Below are positions 33,487-41,056 of a stretch of DNA of 64,000 nt, piece after piece. The notes beneath the pieces are model-generated. The model had not been told where the DNA came from. It worked only from the letters and a program-made list of their open reading frames with translations, and did not search any database. Numbering within the stretch: the stretch's first letter is position 1; each line of letters starts with the position of its first letter. The DNA is from Vulcanimicrobiota bacterium (GTDB lineage: Bacteria > Vulcanimicrobiota > Xenobia > Xenobiales > JADMJV01): the NCBI GenBank assembly GCA_017307785.1, contig JAFKGI010000016.1, positions 62,001 to 126,000 of the forward strand, read 5' to 3'. The position numbers were made by a program, and so were the translations under genes.

Positions 33487-34061
33487 CTCTGAGAGCCTTT
33501 TTGTGAATCCACCCAATCCGCAATTTCCTGAAAGTGGGCCCGCAACTCCTGGCGATCCTGGAGCACCACCGCCAGCACGCCCAGGCCCTGGGCCCGAGCC
33601 ACCAGCGTCTGAGCGTTGGCGCGAGCCTGCTCGGGAGGCTGGGACATGCGGGAAAACTGACCCTCGGTCCATTCCATCATGCTCTCGTAGAGCGTGGCCG
33701 CCAGTTCTCCGAGCCTCTTGGACTGCTGGCGCAAGTCGATCAACAGACGTCCAAAAGGACAATTCCAGTCATCGCCGTCCACGCTCATCTGGTAGTAGCC
33801 GTCCAGCCAGAGCTTCAGCCGCTGCTGGGGGGTGTCACCGGCAGCGGCGGCCTGGTTCCAGCCCTGGATGTTGGCGTGATAAGAGCTCACCACCGCCTCG
33901 GCCAACTGCTCCTTGGTCTTGAAGTAATAGTAAACATTGCCCGCGGGGACACCAGCGGCCTCGGCCACGTCCGCCAGACTGGTGCCGGCGAAGCCACGGC
34001 GATAGAACAAAAGTTTGGCGGCCTGAACCAGGCGATCCTTTTTGTCAGGAGGTTTCACCAT
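33483..34061 (-). CDS. TetR-family transcriptional regulator
   Basis: The 192-residue product has the TetR helix-turn-helix at residues about 9-55 (KDRLVQAAKLLFYRRGFAGT, SLADVAEAAGVPAGNVYYYF, KTKEQLAEAVV) and a helical ligand-binding C-terminus of the AcrR/YcdC type with Trp and Cys (DDWNCPFGRLLIDL). It leads an operon with DUF4385 and the nucleotidyltransferase-like gene and probably regulates it. Confidence 0.93.
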   Translation of the reverse strand: MVKPPDKKDRLVQAAKLLFYRRGFAGTSLADVAEAAGVPAGNVYYYFKTKEQLAEAVVSSYHANIQGWNQAAAAGDTPQQRLKLWLDGYYQMSVDGDDWNCPFGRLLIDLRQQSKRLGELAATLYESMMEWTEGQFSRMSQPPEQARANAQTLVARAQGLGVLAVVLQDRQELRAHFQEIADWVDSQKGSQR

Positions 34062-34144
34062 ACCAGTTTACACGAAGACGAGAGAGTCTCGGCAGTATGT
34101 GAGTAAGCGAACTTGGCAGAACCCACGAACGCGCACGTTTTGGG

Positions 34145-34786
34145 TCAGGAGATGCCGCGTTCGTTGAGGCGTACGACCGCCTCCATGCGATTCTTGACGT
34201 CGAGCTTCTGGAAAATCTGGGTGACATAGCGCCGAATGGAGTTCTTGCTCAGCTGCAGGGCGTCGGCGATGGCCTGGTTGTCTTTGCCGCGGACCAGTTC
34301 GCGGACGACCTGCATCTCCCGAGTGGAGAAGGCCGGAAGCGCGGAATTGCGATTTTCTTCCCGCATGATCTTGAGGTTTTGACTGACCTGCTGGCTGAAC
34401 CATTGCTGGCCGGACAAGACCACGCGCACGGCCTGAAGCAGGCAGTCGGGACCTTCCTCTTTGACCAGAAATCCGTGGATACCCAGATGCTGCAGAGGAG
34501 CCAGATCGTCCGGGTTGGATCGAGAAGACAGAATAAGGACCTTAAGCAGGGCGTCAAATTCCAGGCATTGCTGGATCAGCGAAGCAGGCCGAAAGTCCTC
34601 CATCTGCAGGTCCAGAATCAGCAAATGCGGTCGGTGTTCGAGGACCATCGCCAGAGTCTCGGCCGTGTTCTTGGCCTGGCCGACGATCTGGTAGGCTTCG
34701 GGGTCGTTCAGGGTGGCGGCTACGCCCGCCCGAACCAGGGGGTGGTCATCCGCGATCAAAACGCGGACCGGCGAAACAAAGTTCAT
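34145..34786 (-). CDS. NarL/FixJ-type response regulator (LuxR HTH)
   Basis: The 213-residue product has a receiver domain (acidic pair in VLIADDHPLVRAGV, phosphoacceptor Asp in LLILDLQM, conserved Lys in FLVKEE). A LuxR-type helix-turn-helix follows (STREMQVVRELVRGKDNQAI, ADALQLSKNSIRRYVTQIFQ). Its cognate kinase is not adjacent. Three phased TGTTAG motifs lie in its promoter region. Confidence 0.92.
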   Translation of the reverse strand: MNFVSPVRVLIADDHPLVRAGVAATLNDPEAYQIVGQAKNTAETLAMVLEHRPHLLILDLQMEDFRPASLIQQCLEFDALLKVLILSSRSNPDDLAPLQHLGIHGFLVKEEGPDCLLQAVRVVLSGQQWFSQQVSQNLKIMREENRNSALPAFSTREMQVVRELVRGKDNQAIADALQLSKNSIRRYVTQIFQKLDVKNRMEAVVRLNERGIS

Positions 34787-34834
34787 AGCAACGCTCCGTC
34801 CAAGAGAAAGATCCTCTTCAGACTATCCAAAAAG

Positions 34835-34873
34835 TGTTAGAACCGCGTCGATTAACTGTTAGCGCTTTGTTAG
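34835..34873. promoter_or_regulatory. TGTTAG motifs phased at 22 and 11 bp
   Basis: TGTTAG occurs at 34835, 34857 and 34868 in the 159 bp upstream of the LuxR-type regulator gene, at spacings of 22 and 11 bp, all on one face of the helix. A self-regulatory site is possible. The rest of 34787-34945 shows no gene. Confidence 0.4.
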
Positions 34874-34945
34874 TCGAGTGACTGACTACCTGATTCTAAG
34901 GCAAATTTCCTCGAGCCCGCCCTAAAAGGAGACCAAAGTCGCCCG

Positions 34946-35878
34946 TTAGATTTTAGGTGCCACGCCTCCCGACGAAGGGCCCTTCATGTGGGGCCAGCCG
35001 TCCGCGCCCCAGGTGACCGGATCGATCAGAACCTGGCGTCCTTCGTGCTTCTCGTCCCAGGCGTGGTAGACCAGCCAGTCCTTGCCTTTGCGGTCCTGGG
35101 TCAAGAAAGCGTGGCCCGGACCTTCCCAGCGCTGGTTGCTGGTCAGGAAAGGCTCTCCCGCCTTTTCAAAGGGGCCCAGGGGAGATTTGGAGCGGGCGGC
35201 GCCCTCGGCGTAGTCCTCGCCCCAGTAGCCGTTACCGGAGTAGAGCACGAAGTAATAGTCGCCGCGTTTCACCAGCTCGGGAGCCTCGACGATATCGCCT
35301 TCCCAGCTCTCGGGATCGTTGCGCAGCACTTCCACCGCCTCACCGCTGCGGGTCAGTCCGTCGGCTTCCAGTCGTTGTCCCATGATGCGAGTCGGCTGGG
35401 GTGGGTTGAAGGCGTTGCCGTCTTCTTTCCAATAAAGATACTTGGTTCCGTCTTCGTCTTCGAAGAAGGTCGCGTCGATGACGCCCACGTTGGGTTCGGC
35501 CACCAGAGGCTGGCCGATATCCTGATAAGGGCCATCGACCTTGTCGGAGGTGGCGGCGCCGATGCGCAGCATGCCGGAGCGGTCGCGAGCCGTGAAATAG
35601 GCAACGAACCCCTCCCCGACTTTGTGGATCTCGGGAGCCCAGAAATCGCCGCTGGCCCAGCCGGGGGTCTTGCGTTTGGCAAAGATGCTGCCGGCGTCTT
35701 CCCAGTTCACCAGATCCTTGGAGTGGTAAATGGGGAAAGCACCGTGCTGGCGGTCACCGCCGGTGGTGGCCATAAAATAGTCGCTGCCGGCCTTGAGCAC
35801 ACCCGGGTCGGGTGCATCCTCGCGCAGGACAGGATTGGTGTAAGTGGGCGGCCCGGCCACGTAGGGAAGAATCATCAT
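34946..35878 (-). CDS. Glycoside hydrolase family 43 protein
   Basis: The 310-residue protein has the five-bladed beta-propeller signature of GH43: the general base Asp in REDAPDPGVLKAGSDYFMAT, the pKa-modulating Asp in VGVIDATFFEDEDG and the acid Glu in VEAPELVKRGDYYFV. Members cleave arabinan, xylan or related chains. No signal peptide is present, so it may act on imported oligosaccharides. It stands alone, divergent from the PadR operon. Confidence 0.9.
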   Translation of the reverse strand: MMILPYVAGPPTYTNPVLREDAPDPGVLKAGSDYFMATTGGDRQHGAFPIYHSKDLVNWEDAGSIFAKRKTPGWASGDFWAPEIHKVGEGFVAYFTARDRSGMLRIGAATSDKVDGPYQDIGQPLVAEPNVGVIDATFFEDEDGTKYLYWKEDGNAFNPPQPTRIMGQRLEADGLTRSGEAVEVLRNDPESWEGDIVEAPELVKRGDYYFVLYSGNGYWGEDYAEGAARSKSPLGPFEKAGEPFLTSNQRWEGPGHAFLTQDRKGKDWLVYHAWDEKHEGRQVLIDPVTWGADGWPHMKGPSSGGVAPKI

Positions 35879-36050
35879 CGGCCAGACTCTATGTTACCGT
35901 CTGGGGGGGAAGGTTGCCGAAGTGTTAACCGACCGTCTGAAGTTCACGGGCCGGGCGAAGATCGCGTGTCGCACCAATCTCTTCATAAAGGACAGGTTAG
36001 CCGGGCGGACGGGTCAGGGGAAGCAACAGCAATACCAGCCTAAAGTCTCT

Positions 36051-36080
36051 AGAATATTTCCGATATATCTAATAATATCT
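36051..36080. promoter_or_regulatory. AT-rich promoter/operator upstream of padR-like gene
   Basis: A 30 bp A+T-rich island in a G+C-rich background lies just before the PadR start. It contains the perfect 8-mer palindrome GATATATC (36062-36069) and a nearby AATATC. It is a likely site for autoregulation by the PadR protein and a -10 region. No Shine-Dalgarno sequence is seen before the ATG at 36086. Confidence 0.45.
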
Positions 36081-36085
36081 TTCCT

Positions 36086-36649
36086 ATGAGAAACCATCAT
36101 CACAGAGGAGGCGGACCTCGCTTCCGCCATTCACCCGACCATCGCCACCATCATCGCGACCTGCACGAGCGTTCCGAGCGCGGCCGAGGAGGGCCCGGGC
36201 GTTTTTTCGAGAGCGGCGAGCTGCGCTACGTGCTGCTCCATTTGATCCGCGACACGCCTCGTCACGGCTACGACATCATCAAACAAATCGAAAATCTTTC
36301 GCAGGGTGCCCATACTCCCAGCCCCGGCATTATCTACCCAACCCTTACGCTGCTGGAAGAAATGGGATTGGCCAGTGTGAGCAGCGAGGGGTCGCGCAAA
36401 CTGTATGTAGCCACCGAACTGGGTCGCCAAGAGCTTCAGGAAAAGAAGAATTCGGTCGATTCAATTCTGGGACGACTTCAGGCGGCCAGTGAACGCTTCA
36501 TGCGGGAACGGCCGCCGCAGATTCTGCGCGCCATGGAGAACCTGAAAACGGTGCTGCGCATGGGCAGCGGAAAGTGGAATGCGGACCAGCTCCTGGCGGT
36601 GACGGAAATCATCGACGAAGCCGCCAAGAAAATCGAAAGGCTACCCTGA
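36086..36649 (+). CDS. PadR-family regulator with His-rich N-terminus, YqjI-like
   Basis: The 187-residue product has about 35 N-terminal residues with many His and Arg (NHHHRGGG, DHRHHHRDLHER). A PadR winged helix follows (ELRYVLLHLIRDTPRHGYDI, PSPGIIYPTLTLLEEMGLAS). E. coli YqjI, a PadR protein that represses the ferric reductase gene yqjH and senses nickel or iron, has the same His-rich extension and the same neighbour type. Metal sensing here is inferred. It is coupled to the next gene by TGATG. Confidence 0.88.
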   Translation: MRNHHHRGGGPRFRHSPDHRHHHRDLHERSERGRGGPGRFFESGELRYVLLHLIRDTPRHGYDIIKQIENLSQGAHTPSPGIIYPTLTLLEEMGLASVSSEGSRKLYVATELGRQELQEKKNSVDSILGRLQAASERFMRERPPQILRAMENLKTVLRMGSGKWNADQLLAVTEIIDEAAKKIERLP

Positions 36650-37344
36650 TGAGCAAGCATACCATTTCTCGAGTCCAGCACGAGCTGGTGCGGCGGGAGA
36701 TCACTGTAAGCCAGGCGGAATGGGTGACTCCCCGAATGCGCCGCCTGACCTTCCAGGACGATTCCTTGCGAGGTTTTCAAAGCCCGGCCTTTGATGACCA
36801 CGTGAAGTTGTTTTTCACACCCGATTGCAATCGAGACTTCACTCCGCGCCGCTTTGATGGAGAGAACGGCATCTTGACCCTGGACTTCGCGCTCCATCCG
36901 GGCGGAGTGGCCTCGGAATGGGCGGAGAACGCGGCCGTAGGTGACACGCTCCAGATCGGCGGCCCGCGTGGGTCGACGGTGGTGGCCGAGGACTTCGACT
37001 GGTACTGGCTGATCGGCGACGAAACGGCGCTGCCGGCCATTGGCAGGCGCCTGGAAGAAGCGACGGAGGGCACTTTGTTCCGCACTTTTGTGCTGGTGGA
37101 AGGCCTGAAAAACCGACAGATGATCGAGACCAGGGCAACCTGGCGAGCCAACTGGATTTTCCGCTCGGAAGGCGAGTCGTTGCTGGATGCCGTGCGGCGC
37201 CCTCCCCTACCGGCGGGAGACGGGCTGGTGTGGCTGGCGGGCGAACACGGCCTGGTGCGCGGTTTGCGCCATCACTTTGTGGAAGAGCGCAATCATCCCG
37301 AAGAATGGGTGCGTGCTTCCAGCTACTGGAGACTGCCGGAATAA
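36649..37344 (+). CDS. Siderophore-interacting FAD protein (ferric reductase), YqjH-like
   Basis: The 231-residue protein has the FAD-binding part (VTPRMRRLTFQDDSLRGF, DFTPRRFDGENGILTLDFAL, HPGGVASEWAENAAVGD), the GGPRGSTVV loop and the C-terminal NAD(P)-like domain (WYWLIGDETALPAIGRRLEE, VWLAGEHGLVRGLRHH) of the SIP family. It releases iron by reducing ferric-siderophore. The ATG overlaps the PadR stop, so the regulator and reductase are cotranscribed. Confidence 0.9.
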   Translation: MSKHTISRVQHELVRREITVSQAEWVTPRMRRLTFQDDSLRGFQSPAFDDHVKLFFTPDCNRDFTPRRFDGENGILTLDFALHPGGVASEWAENAAVGDTLQIGGPRGSTVVAEDFDWYWLIGDETALPAIGRRLEEATEGTLFRTFVLVEGLKNRQMIETRATWRANWIFRSEGESLLDAVRRPPLPAGDGLVWLAGEHGLVRGLRHHFVEERNHPEEWVRASSYWRLPE

Positions 37345-37439
37345 GACCGAACAGAACGTTCGTGACCTCTTGGTTTCTTGTGTGAATCTGATGTCGCCAG
37401 CAGCAGGCGGCCCGGCACGCACTTAGAAGACTCGGTTCC

Positions 37440-39941
37440 GTGGGAAGTTCCACCTTTTCATACTCCGACTGGGAAGAGCAGACGACGGGTGCTATCGTCG
37501 CCGGCCAAACTCTGGAGACGACGCTCGCGGAGCTGCTGGCCCAAGCCGAGCCCGGCACCGGCTACTTCGTGGAAAGCGAAGGAGGCGGCCGCTGGGCCAG
37601 CCACTCGCCGGAAGTTTCGAATTGCGCACGCCAACTGGTCAGCGCCGATGGCACCGTGCTGGGACGGGTCTTTTTCGAAGGGCGCGAGGCCGAGCGCCTG
37701 ACGCGTCTGGCTGGCCTCGCCCTACAGGTCGAGGGTGTGCGCCAACTGGCCCGCAAGCGCTATGCCAAATACCAGGCCTTCGTGGAAAACGCCTCGGACG
37801 CCATGTTCTTGCACGACCACGAAGGTCGCGTCCTGGAAGTCAATCGTCAGGCCTGCGAGAGCCTGCAGTACAGCGAGCGTGAGCTGGTCGGAATGCATCC
37901 CAGCCAGTTCGACCCCTTCGTCAGCGAAGCGGTCATGGCGTCCATGCTCCAACGGCTCCAGCAGGGGGAAACGGTGGTGGTGGAATCCATTCATCGCCGA
38001 CGCGACGGTCACGAGTTTCCGGTGGAGATTCGCCTGCGTCCTTTCCAGTCGGAGGGTCGAGTTCTGGCATTGGCGCTGGTCAGCGACATCAGCGAGCGTC
38101 GCCATCACGAGGAATTGTTGGAGCGCGAGCGACGCCTGCTCATCCAGGCCCAGAAGATGGCCGGACTCGGTTGCTACGATTGGGATCTGGTCAGCAACGA
38201 CCTGTGGTGGTCGGAAGTCGTTTACGAAATCTTTGGGGTGAGCCCCGAGACCTTCCAACCCGGAGTCGAAGCTTTCTACGATCGCTGCGTGCCGGAAGAA
38301 GTGGCCGCTCTGGAAGCGGCCGTGGGAGAAGCCATCACCGGGCTGCGTCCTTTCCAGGTCGAGGCGCGCATTCTCCGGCCCGATGGCGAGGTGCGCATTC
38401 TGGACAGCCGAGGTCAGGTTTTTCGCAACGAGGCCGGCAAGCCCATTCGCTTCCTGGGCGTGTGCCAGGATGTGACCGACCGCAGAACGGCGGAACTGGC
38501 CGTACGTTCGGCCACCGCCGCTCTGAAACGCGCTCACCGCATTGCCGAATTGGAAGGCTGGACCTTCAACGCCCGCACGGGCGAATTTCGCTACCCTTCC
38601 GACTGGACTAACCGCGACGTGGACTCGGAGAGCTTTGACGACTGGATCGCTCGTGTCCATCCTGAGGATCGGCCCCAGGTGGAGTATTTCTGGCAGGAGT
38701 CGCTGGCCGGCTACAGTCGCGAGCTGGAGTACCGCTTGCGGGACAAGCACTGGGTGCGCACACGAACCGAGCCCCTGCTGGATCGCAACGGCGCGGTCCA
38801 GGGACTGGCGGGCACGACCCAGGAAGTGACCGATCATCACCACCTGGAAGAGCAGTTGCGCGAGTCGCAAAAGATGACGGCCATTGGCCGCCTGGCGGCC
38901 GGAGTGGCCCATGACTTCAACAACATGCTCAGCGTCATCAATGGCTATGCCGAGCTGTTGCTGGAAGGGGCGGAATCCGGCAGTTTGACGCAGGAGGCGG
39001 GAGACGCCATTCGCGAGGCGGGCAATCGGGCGGCCAGTCTGACGGCCCAGTTGCTGGCCTTCAGCCGCAAAAGTCAGGCAGATCCCAAGGTGGTCGAACT
39101 CAACAAGATGATCGCCGACTCGGCCCGCATCTTCGGGCCCCTTTTGGGAGAGACCATCGAGCTCCAGCTGAGCCTTTGCGAGCAACCGGTCTTCATTCGA
39201 ATTGATCCCAATCATTTCCATCAGATCCTGATGAACCTGGCGGTCAACGCCAAACATGCCATGGGACAGGTGGGCGTGCTCTCACTGACAACCGAAGTGG
39301 AGTCGCTCACCTGGGTGCAGTTTCGTTTCCGCGATACCGGCGCCGGGATGTCGCCCGAAGTGAGGCAGCGAGCTTTCGAGCCGTTCTTCACCACCCACGA
39401 GTTCGGTCAGGGACCGGGGTTGGGGCTGGCGGTGGTCCACGCGCTGGTGGAGCGCTGGGGGGGTCGGATTACCCTGGAAAGCGAGCCGGACCAGGGAACC
39501 ACGCTGCAAATGTTGTTTCCGCTGACCACCCAGCCGGAAGAAAGCGAACCGCGCCCCCAGCCCACCGCTCGTCTGGGCACGGAAACCATTTTGCTGGTCG
39601 AGGACGATGACGGAGTGCGCCGTATGGCCACCCTGGCGCTGGAGCGTTCCGGCTACACCGTACTGCAGGCCGACTCCGGCAGCGCGGCACTGGAACTGGC
39701 GGGACAAGCGGACATCCAGGCGGTGCTGACCGACCTGGTCATGCCGGGAATGGGCGGCGCCCAACTGGCCAAAATTCTGCGCGATCGTCATCCTGGCCTG
39801 AAGGTGCTGTTTATGAGCGGCTATGGCGAGGAGCATCTGCGAGAGTTGGGAGTTGAGCTGGACGGCTCCTACGTGCTGAAAAAGCCGTTGACTCCCAGCA
39901 CTCTGCTGGTGCAGTTGCGCACTCTGTTGCAAGAGGCGTAG
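37440..39941 (+). CDS. Hybrid sensor histidine kinase with three PAS-type domains and receiver
   Basis: The 833-residue protein starts with GTG and lacks membrane helices. In order it has an N-terminal segment of unknown fold (1-105), PAS domains at about 112-230, 240-350 and 360-455, a HisKA domain with His491 (AAGVAHDFNNMLSVINGYAE), a HATPase domain (NLAVNAKHAM, DTGAGM, GPGLGLAVVHALV) and a C-terminal receiver (VEDDDGVRR, VLTDLVMPGMGG). The HDFNN-type phosphoacceptor with attached receiver is a common soluble hybrid kinase class. The ligand is unknown. Confidence 0.92.
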   Translation: MGSSTFSYSDWEEQTTGAIVAGQTLETTLAELLAQAEPGTGYFVESEGGGRWASHSPEVSNCARQLVSADGTVLGRVFFEGREAERLTRLAGLALQVEGVRQLARKRYAKYQAFVENASDAMFLHDHEGRVLEVNRQACESLQYSERELVGMHPSQFDPFVSEAVMASMLQRLQQGETVVVESIHRRRDGHEFPVEIRLRPFQSEGRVLALALVSDISERRHHEELLERERRLLIQAQKMAGLGCYDWDLVSNDLWWSEVVYEIFGVSPETFQPGVEAFYDRCVPEEVAALEAAVGEAITGLRPFQVEARILRPDGEVRILDSRGQVFRNEAGKPIRFLGVCQDVTDRRTAELAVRSATAALKRAHRIAELEGWTFNARTGEFRYPSDWTNRDVDSESFDDWIARVHPEDRPQVEYFWQESLAGYSRELEYRLRDKHWVRTRTEPLLDRNGAVQGLAGTTQEVTDHHHLEEQLRESQKMTAIGRLAAGVAHDFNNMLSVINGYAELLLEGAESGSLTQEAGDAIREAGNRAASLTAQLLAFSRKSQADPKVVELNKMIADSARIFGPLLGETIELQLSLCEQPVFIRIDPNHFHQILMNLAVNAKHAMGQVGVLSLTTEVESLTWVQFRFRDTGAGMSPEVRQRAFEPFFTTHEFGQGPGLGLAVVHALVERWGGRITLESEPDQGTTLQMLFPLTTQPEESEPRPQPTARLGTETILLVEDDDGVRRMATLALERSGYTVLQADSGSAALELAGQADIQAVLTDLVMPGMGGAQLAKILRDRHPGLKVLFMSGYGEEHLRELGVELDGSYVLKKPLTPSTLLVQLRTLLQEA

Positions 39942-40012
39942 TACGACGGTACCGCAGAGCTTACGGCTGCGGCTGGGTAAGATATGCAGGGAACTTATCC
40001 GAGGAGCTGACC

Positions 40013-40402
40013 TTGACCGTCTACGCCACCCATCCTGATGTCTCCAACGCACTGGAGATTTTCGACCAACTGCTGGGACAGAACCTGAACCTGGACCAGA
40101 TGAGCCTGCTCTCGCCTCGAGCGCTGGGAGAACGCAAGGACTCGCTGGTGATTCCCCACTTCGGCCAGGTCTGGGGACTGGGCCGGCTCTCTCAAGCTTC
40201 GGCGGTAGCGGCCGCCCTTTCCCAAGACGGCCGACCCGGAATGGAAGCCGTGCTGGTCGATCTGCCGGCAGGTCTGGCGGCCCAAATTCAACAGCGTCTG
40301 GAGATCGGCGCGGCGGTGATGGAAGTATCGGTCGCCGGCGGGCTGGACGAGACCCTCCTGGGTGCCCTGCTGGCGGCCTACGGAGCCCAGATCCTCAATT
40401 GA
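40013..40402 (+). CDS. Hypothetical protein, general-stress-protein-17M-like, copy 1
   Basis: The 129-residue product starts at TTG 40013 with GAGGAG about 6 bases upstream. It has an alpha/beta start (TVYATHPDVSNALEIFDQLL), a glycine/alanine-rich middle (FGQVWGLGRLSQASAVAAAL) and a closing strand (LEIGAAVMEVSVAGG). The layout resembles the Gsp17M/YflT stress-protein domain, but identity is low. It has a paralogue 220 bp downstream with the same VWGLG core. Confidence 0.55.
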   Translation: MTVYATHPDVSNALEIFDQLLGQNLNLDQMSLLSPRALGERKDSLVIPHFGQVWGLGRLSQASAVAAALSQDGRPGMEAVLVDLPAGLAAQIQQRLEIGAAVMEVSVAGGLDETLLGALLAAYGAQILN

Positions 40403-40500
40403 CCTCCGGGGGAAAAGGGGGAGCGGAAGTCTCCCTCCACTCCCCCTGGAACACACGGATGGTCTCTGCATTTTAGCCTGCTGTGCACGGCTCCGGCAAA

Positions 40501-40562
40501 GGACGACGGTCCACTTCCAGCAGTACGCCTCACGCAAACCTTCCGAAATAGGACCATCGTCC
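40501..40562. other. Long inverted repeat between the paralogues
   Basis: GGACGACGGTCC (40501-40512) and GGACCATCGTCC (40551-40562) form a 12-base stem with one mismatch and a 38-base loop. It lies in the 219 bp gap (40403-40621) between two paralogous genes, which also has a G/C-rich AGGGGGAG...CTCCCCCT inverted repeat near its left end. An attenuator or leader structure is possible. Confidence 0.4.
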
Positions 40563-40621
40563 CAGAGTACTCCAGGCGCTCCCCAACGGATACTTGGACA
40601 ACGCCAACCTTGGAGGATTGT

Positions 40622-41056
40622 ATGGACTTCATCGCCACGTTTAAAGACCCGCGCGTCGCTATCAGCGCGCTGCAAAAACTGCTGGACCAGCGCCTACGCC
40701 TGGATCAGGTGACCCTGATGTCCGGCAGCAGCCTGCAGCAGATCTCCGAGAGAGAGCCTTTGCTCCCCCTGGACATCGAAGGATTCGGTTGCGTTTGGGG
40801 CCTGGGTCAGTTAGCCCTATCGATCGCGGCCGTGGCCGGCATTTCCGGGGACGGTCGCATCGCCGTAGACCGGGCCGACCTGCTGTCCGCTCTGGGACTG
40901 TCGCGCAAGCAGGCCGAGCGATGCGCCCTGATCCTCAAGACCTATGGTGCCGTGCTGGCGGTCTCTACGCGCGCCGGATTGTCGGCCCCTGAGGGCCTGG
41001 AGTTGATGTTGATGGAATATGGAGCCTTCGACGTCCAGGAGTTGGCTCTGGGCTAA
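40622..41056 (+). CDS. Hypothetical protein, general-stress-protein-17M-like, copy 2
   Basis: The 144-residue product starts at ATG 40622, with GGAGG 6 bases upstream. It parallels the previous gene: FIATFKDPRVAISALQKLLD, then FGCVWGLGQLALSIAAVAGI, then AVLAVSTRAG and a final alpha/beta turn. It appears to be a tandem duplication that has diverged. Its stop interlocks with that of the convergent secreted-protein gene (CTAA). Confidence 0.55.
   Translation: MDFIATFKDPRVAISALQKLLDQRLRLDQVTLMSGSSLQQISEREPLLPLDIEGFGCVWGLGQLALSIAAVAGISGDGRIAVDRADLLSALGLSRKQAERCALILKTYGAVLAVSTRAGLSAPEGLELMLMEYGAFDVQELALG

Noticed and set aside
39952..39972. CCGCAG / CTGCGG stem after the first hybrid kinase as a terminator.
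   Set aside because: Six-base stem with a nine-base loop and no T run; too weak to call.
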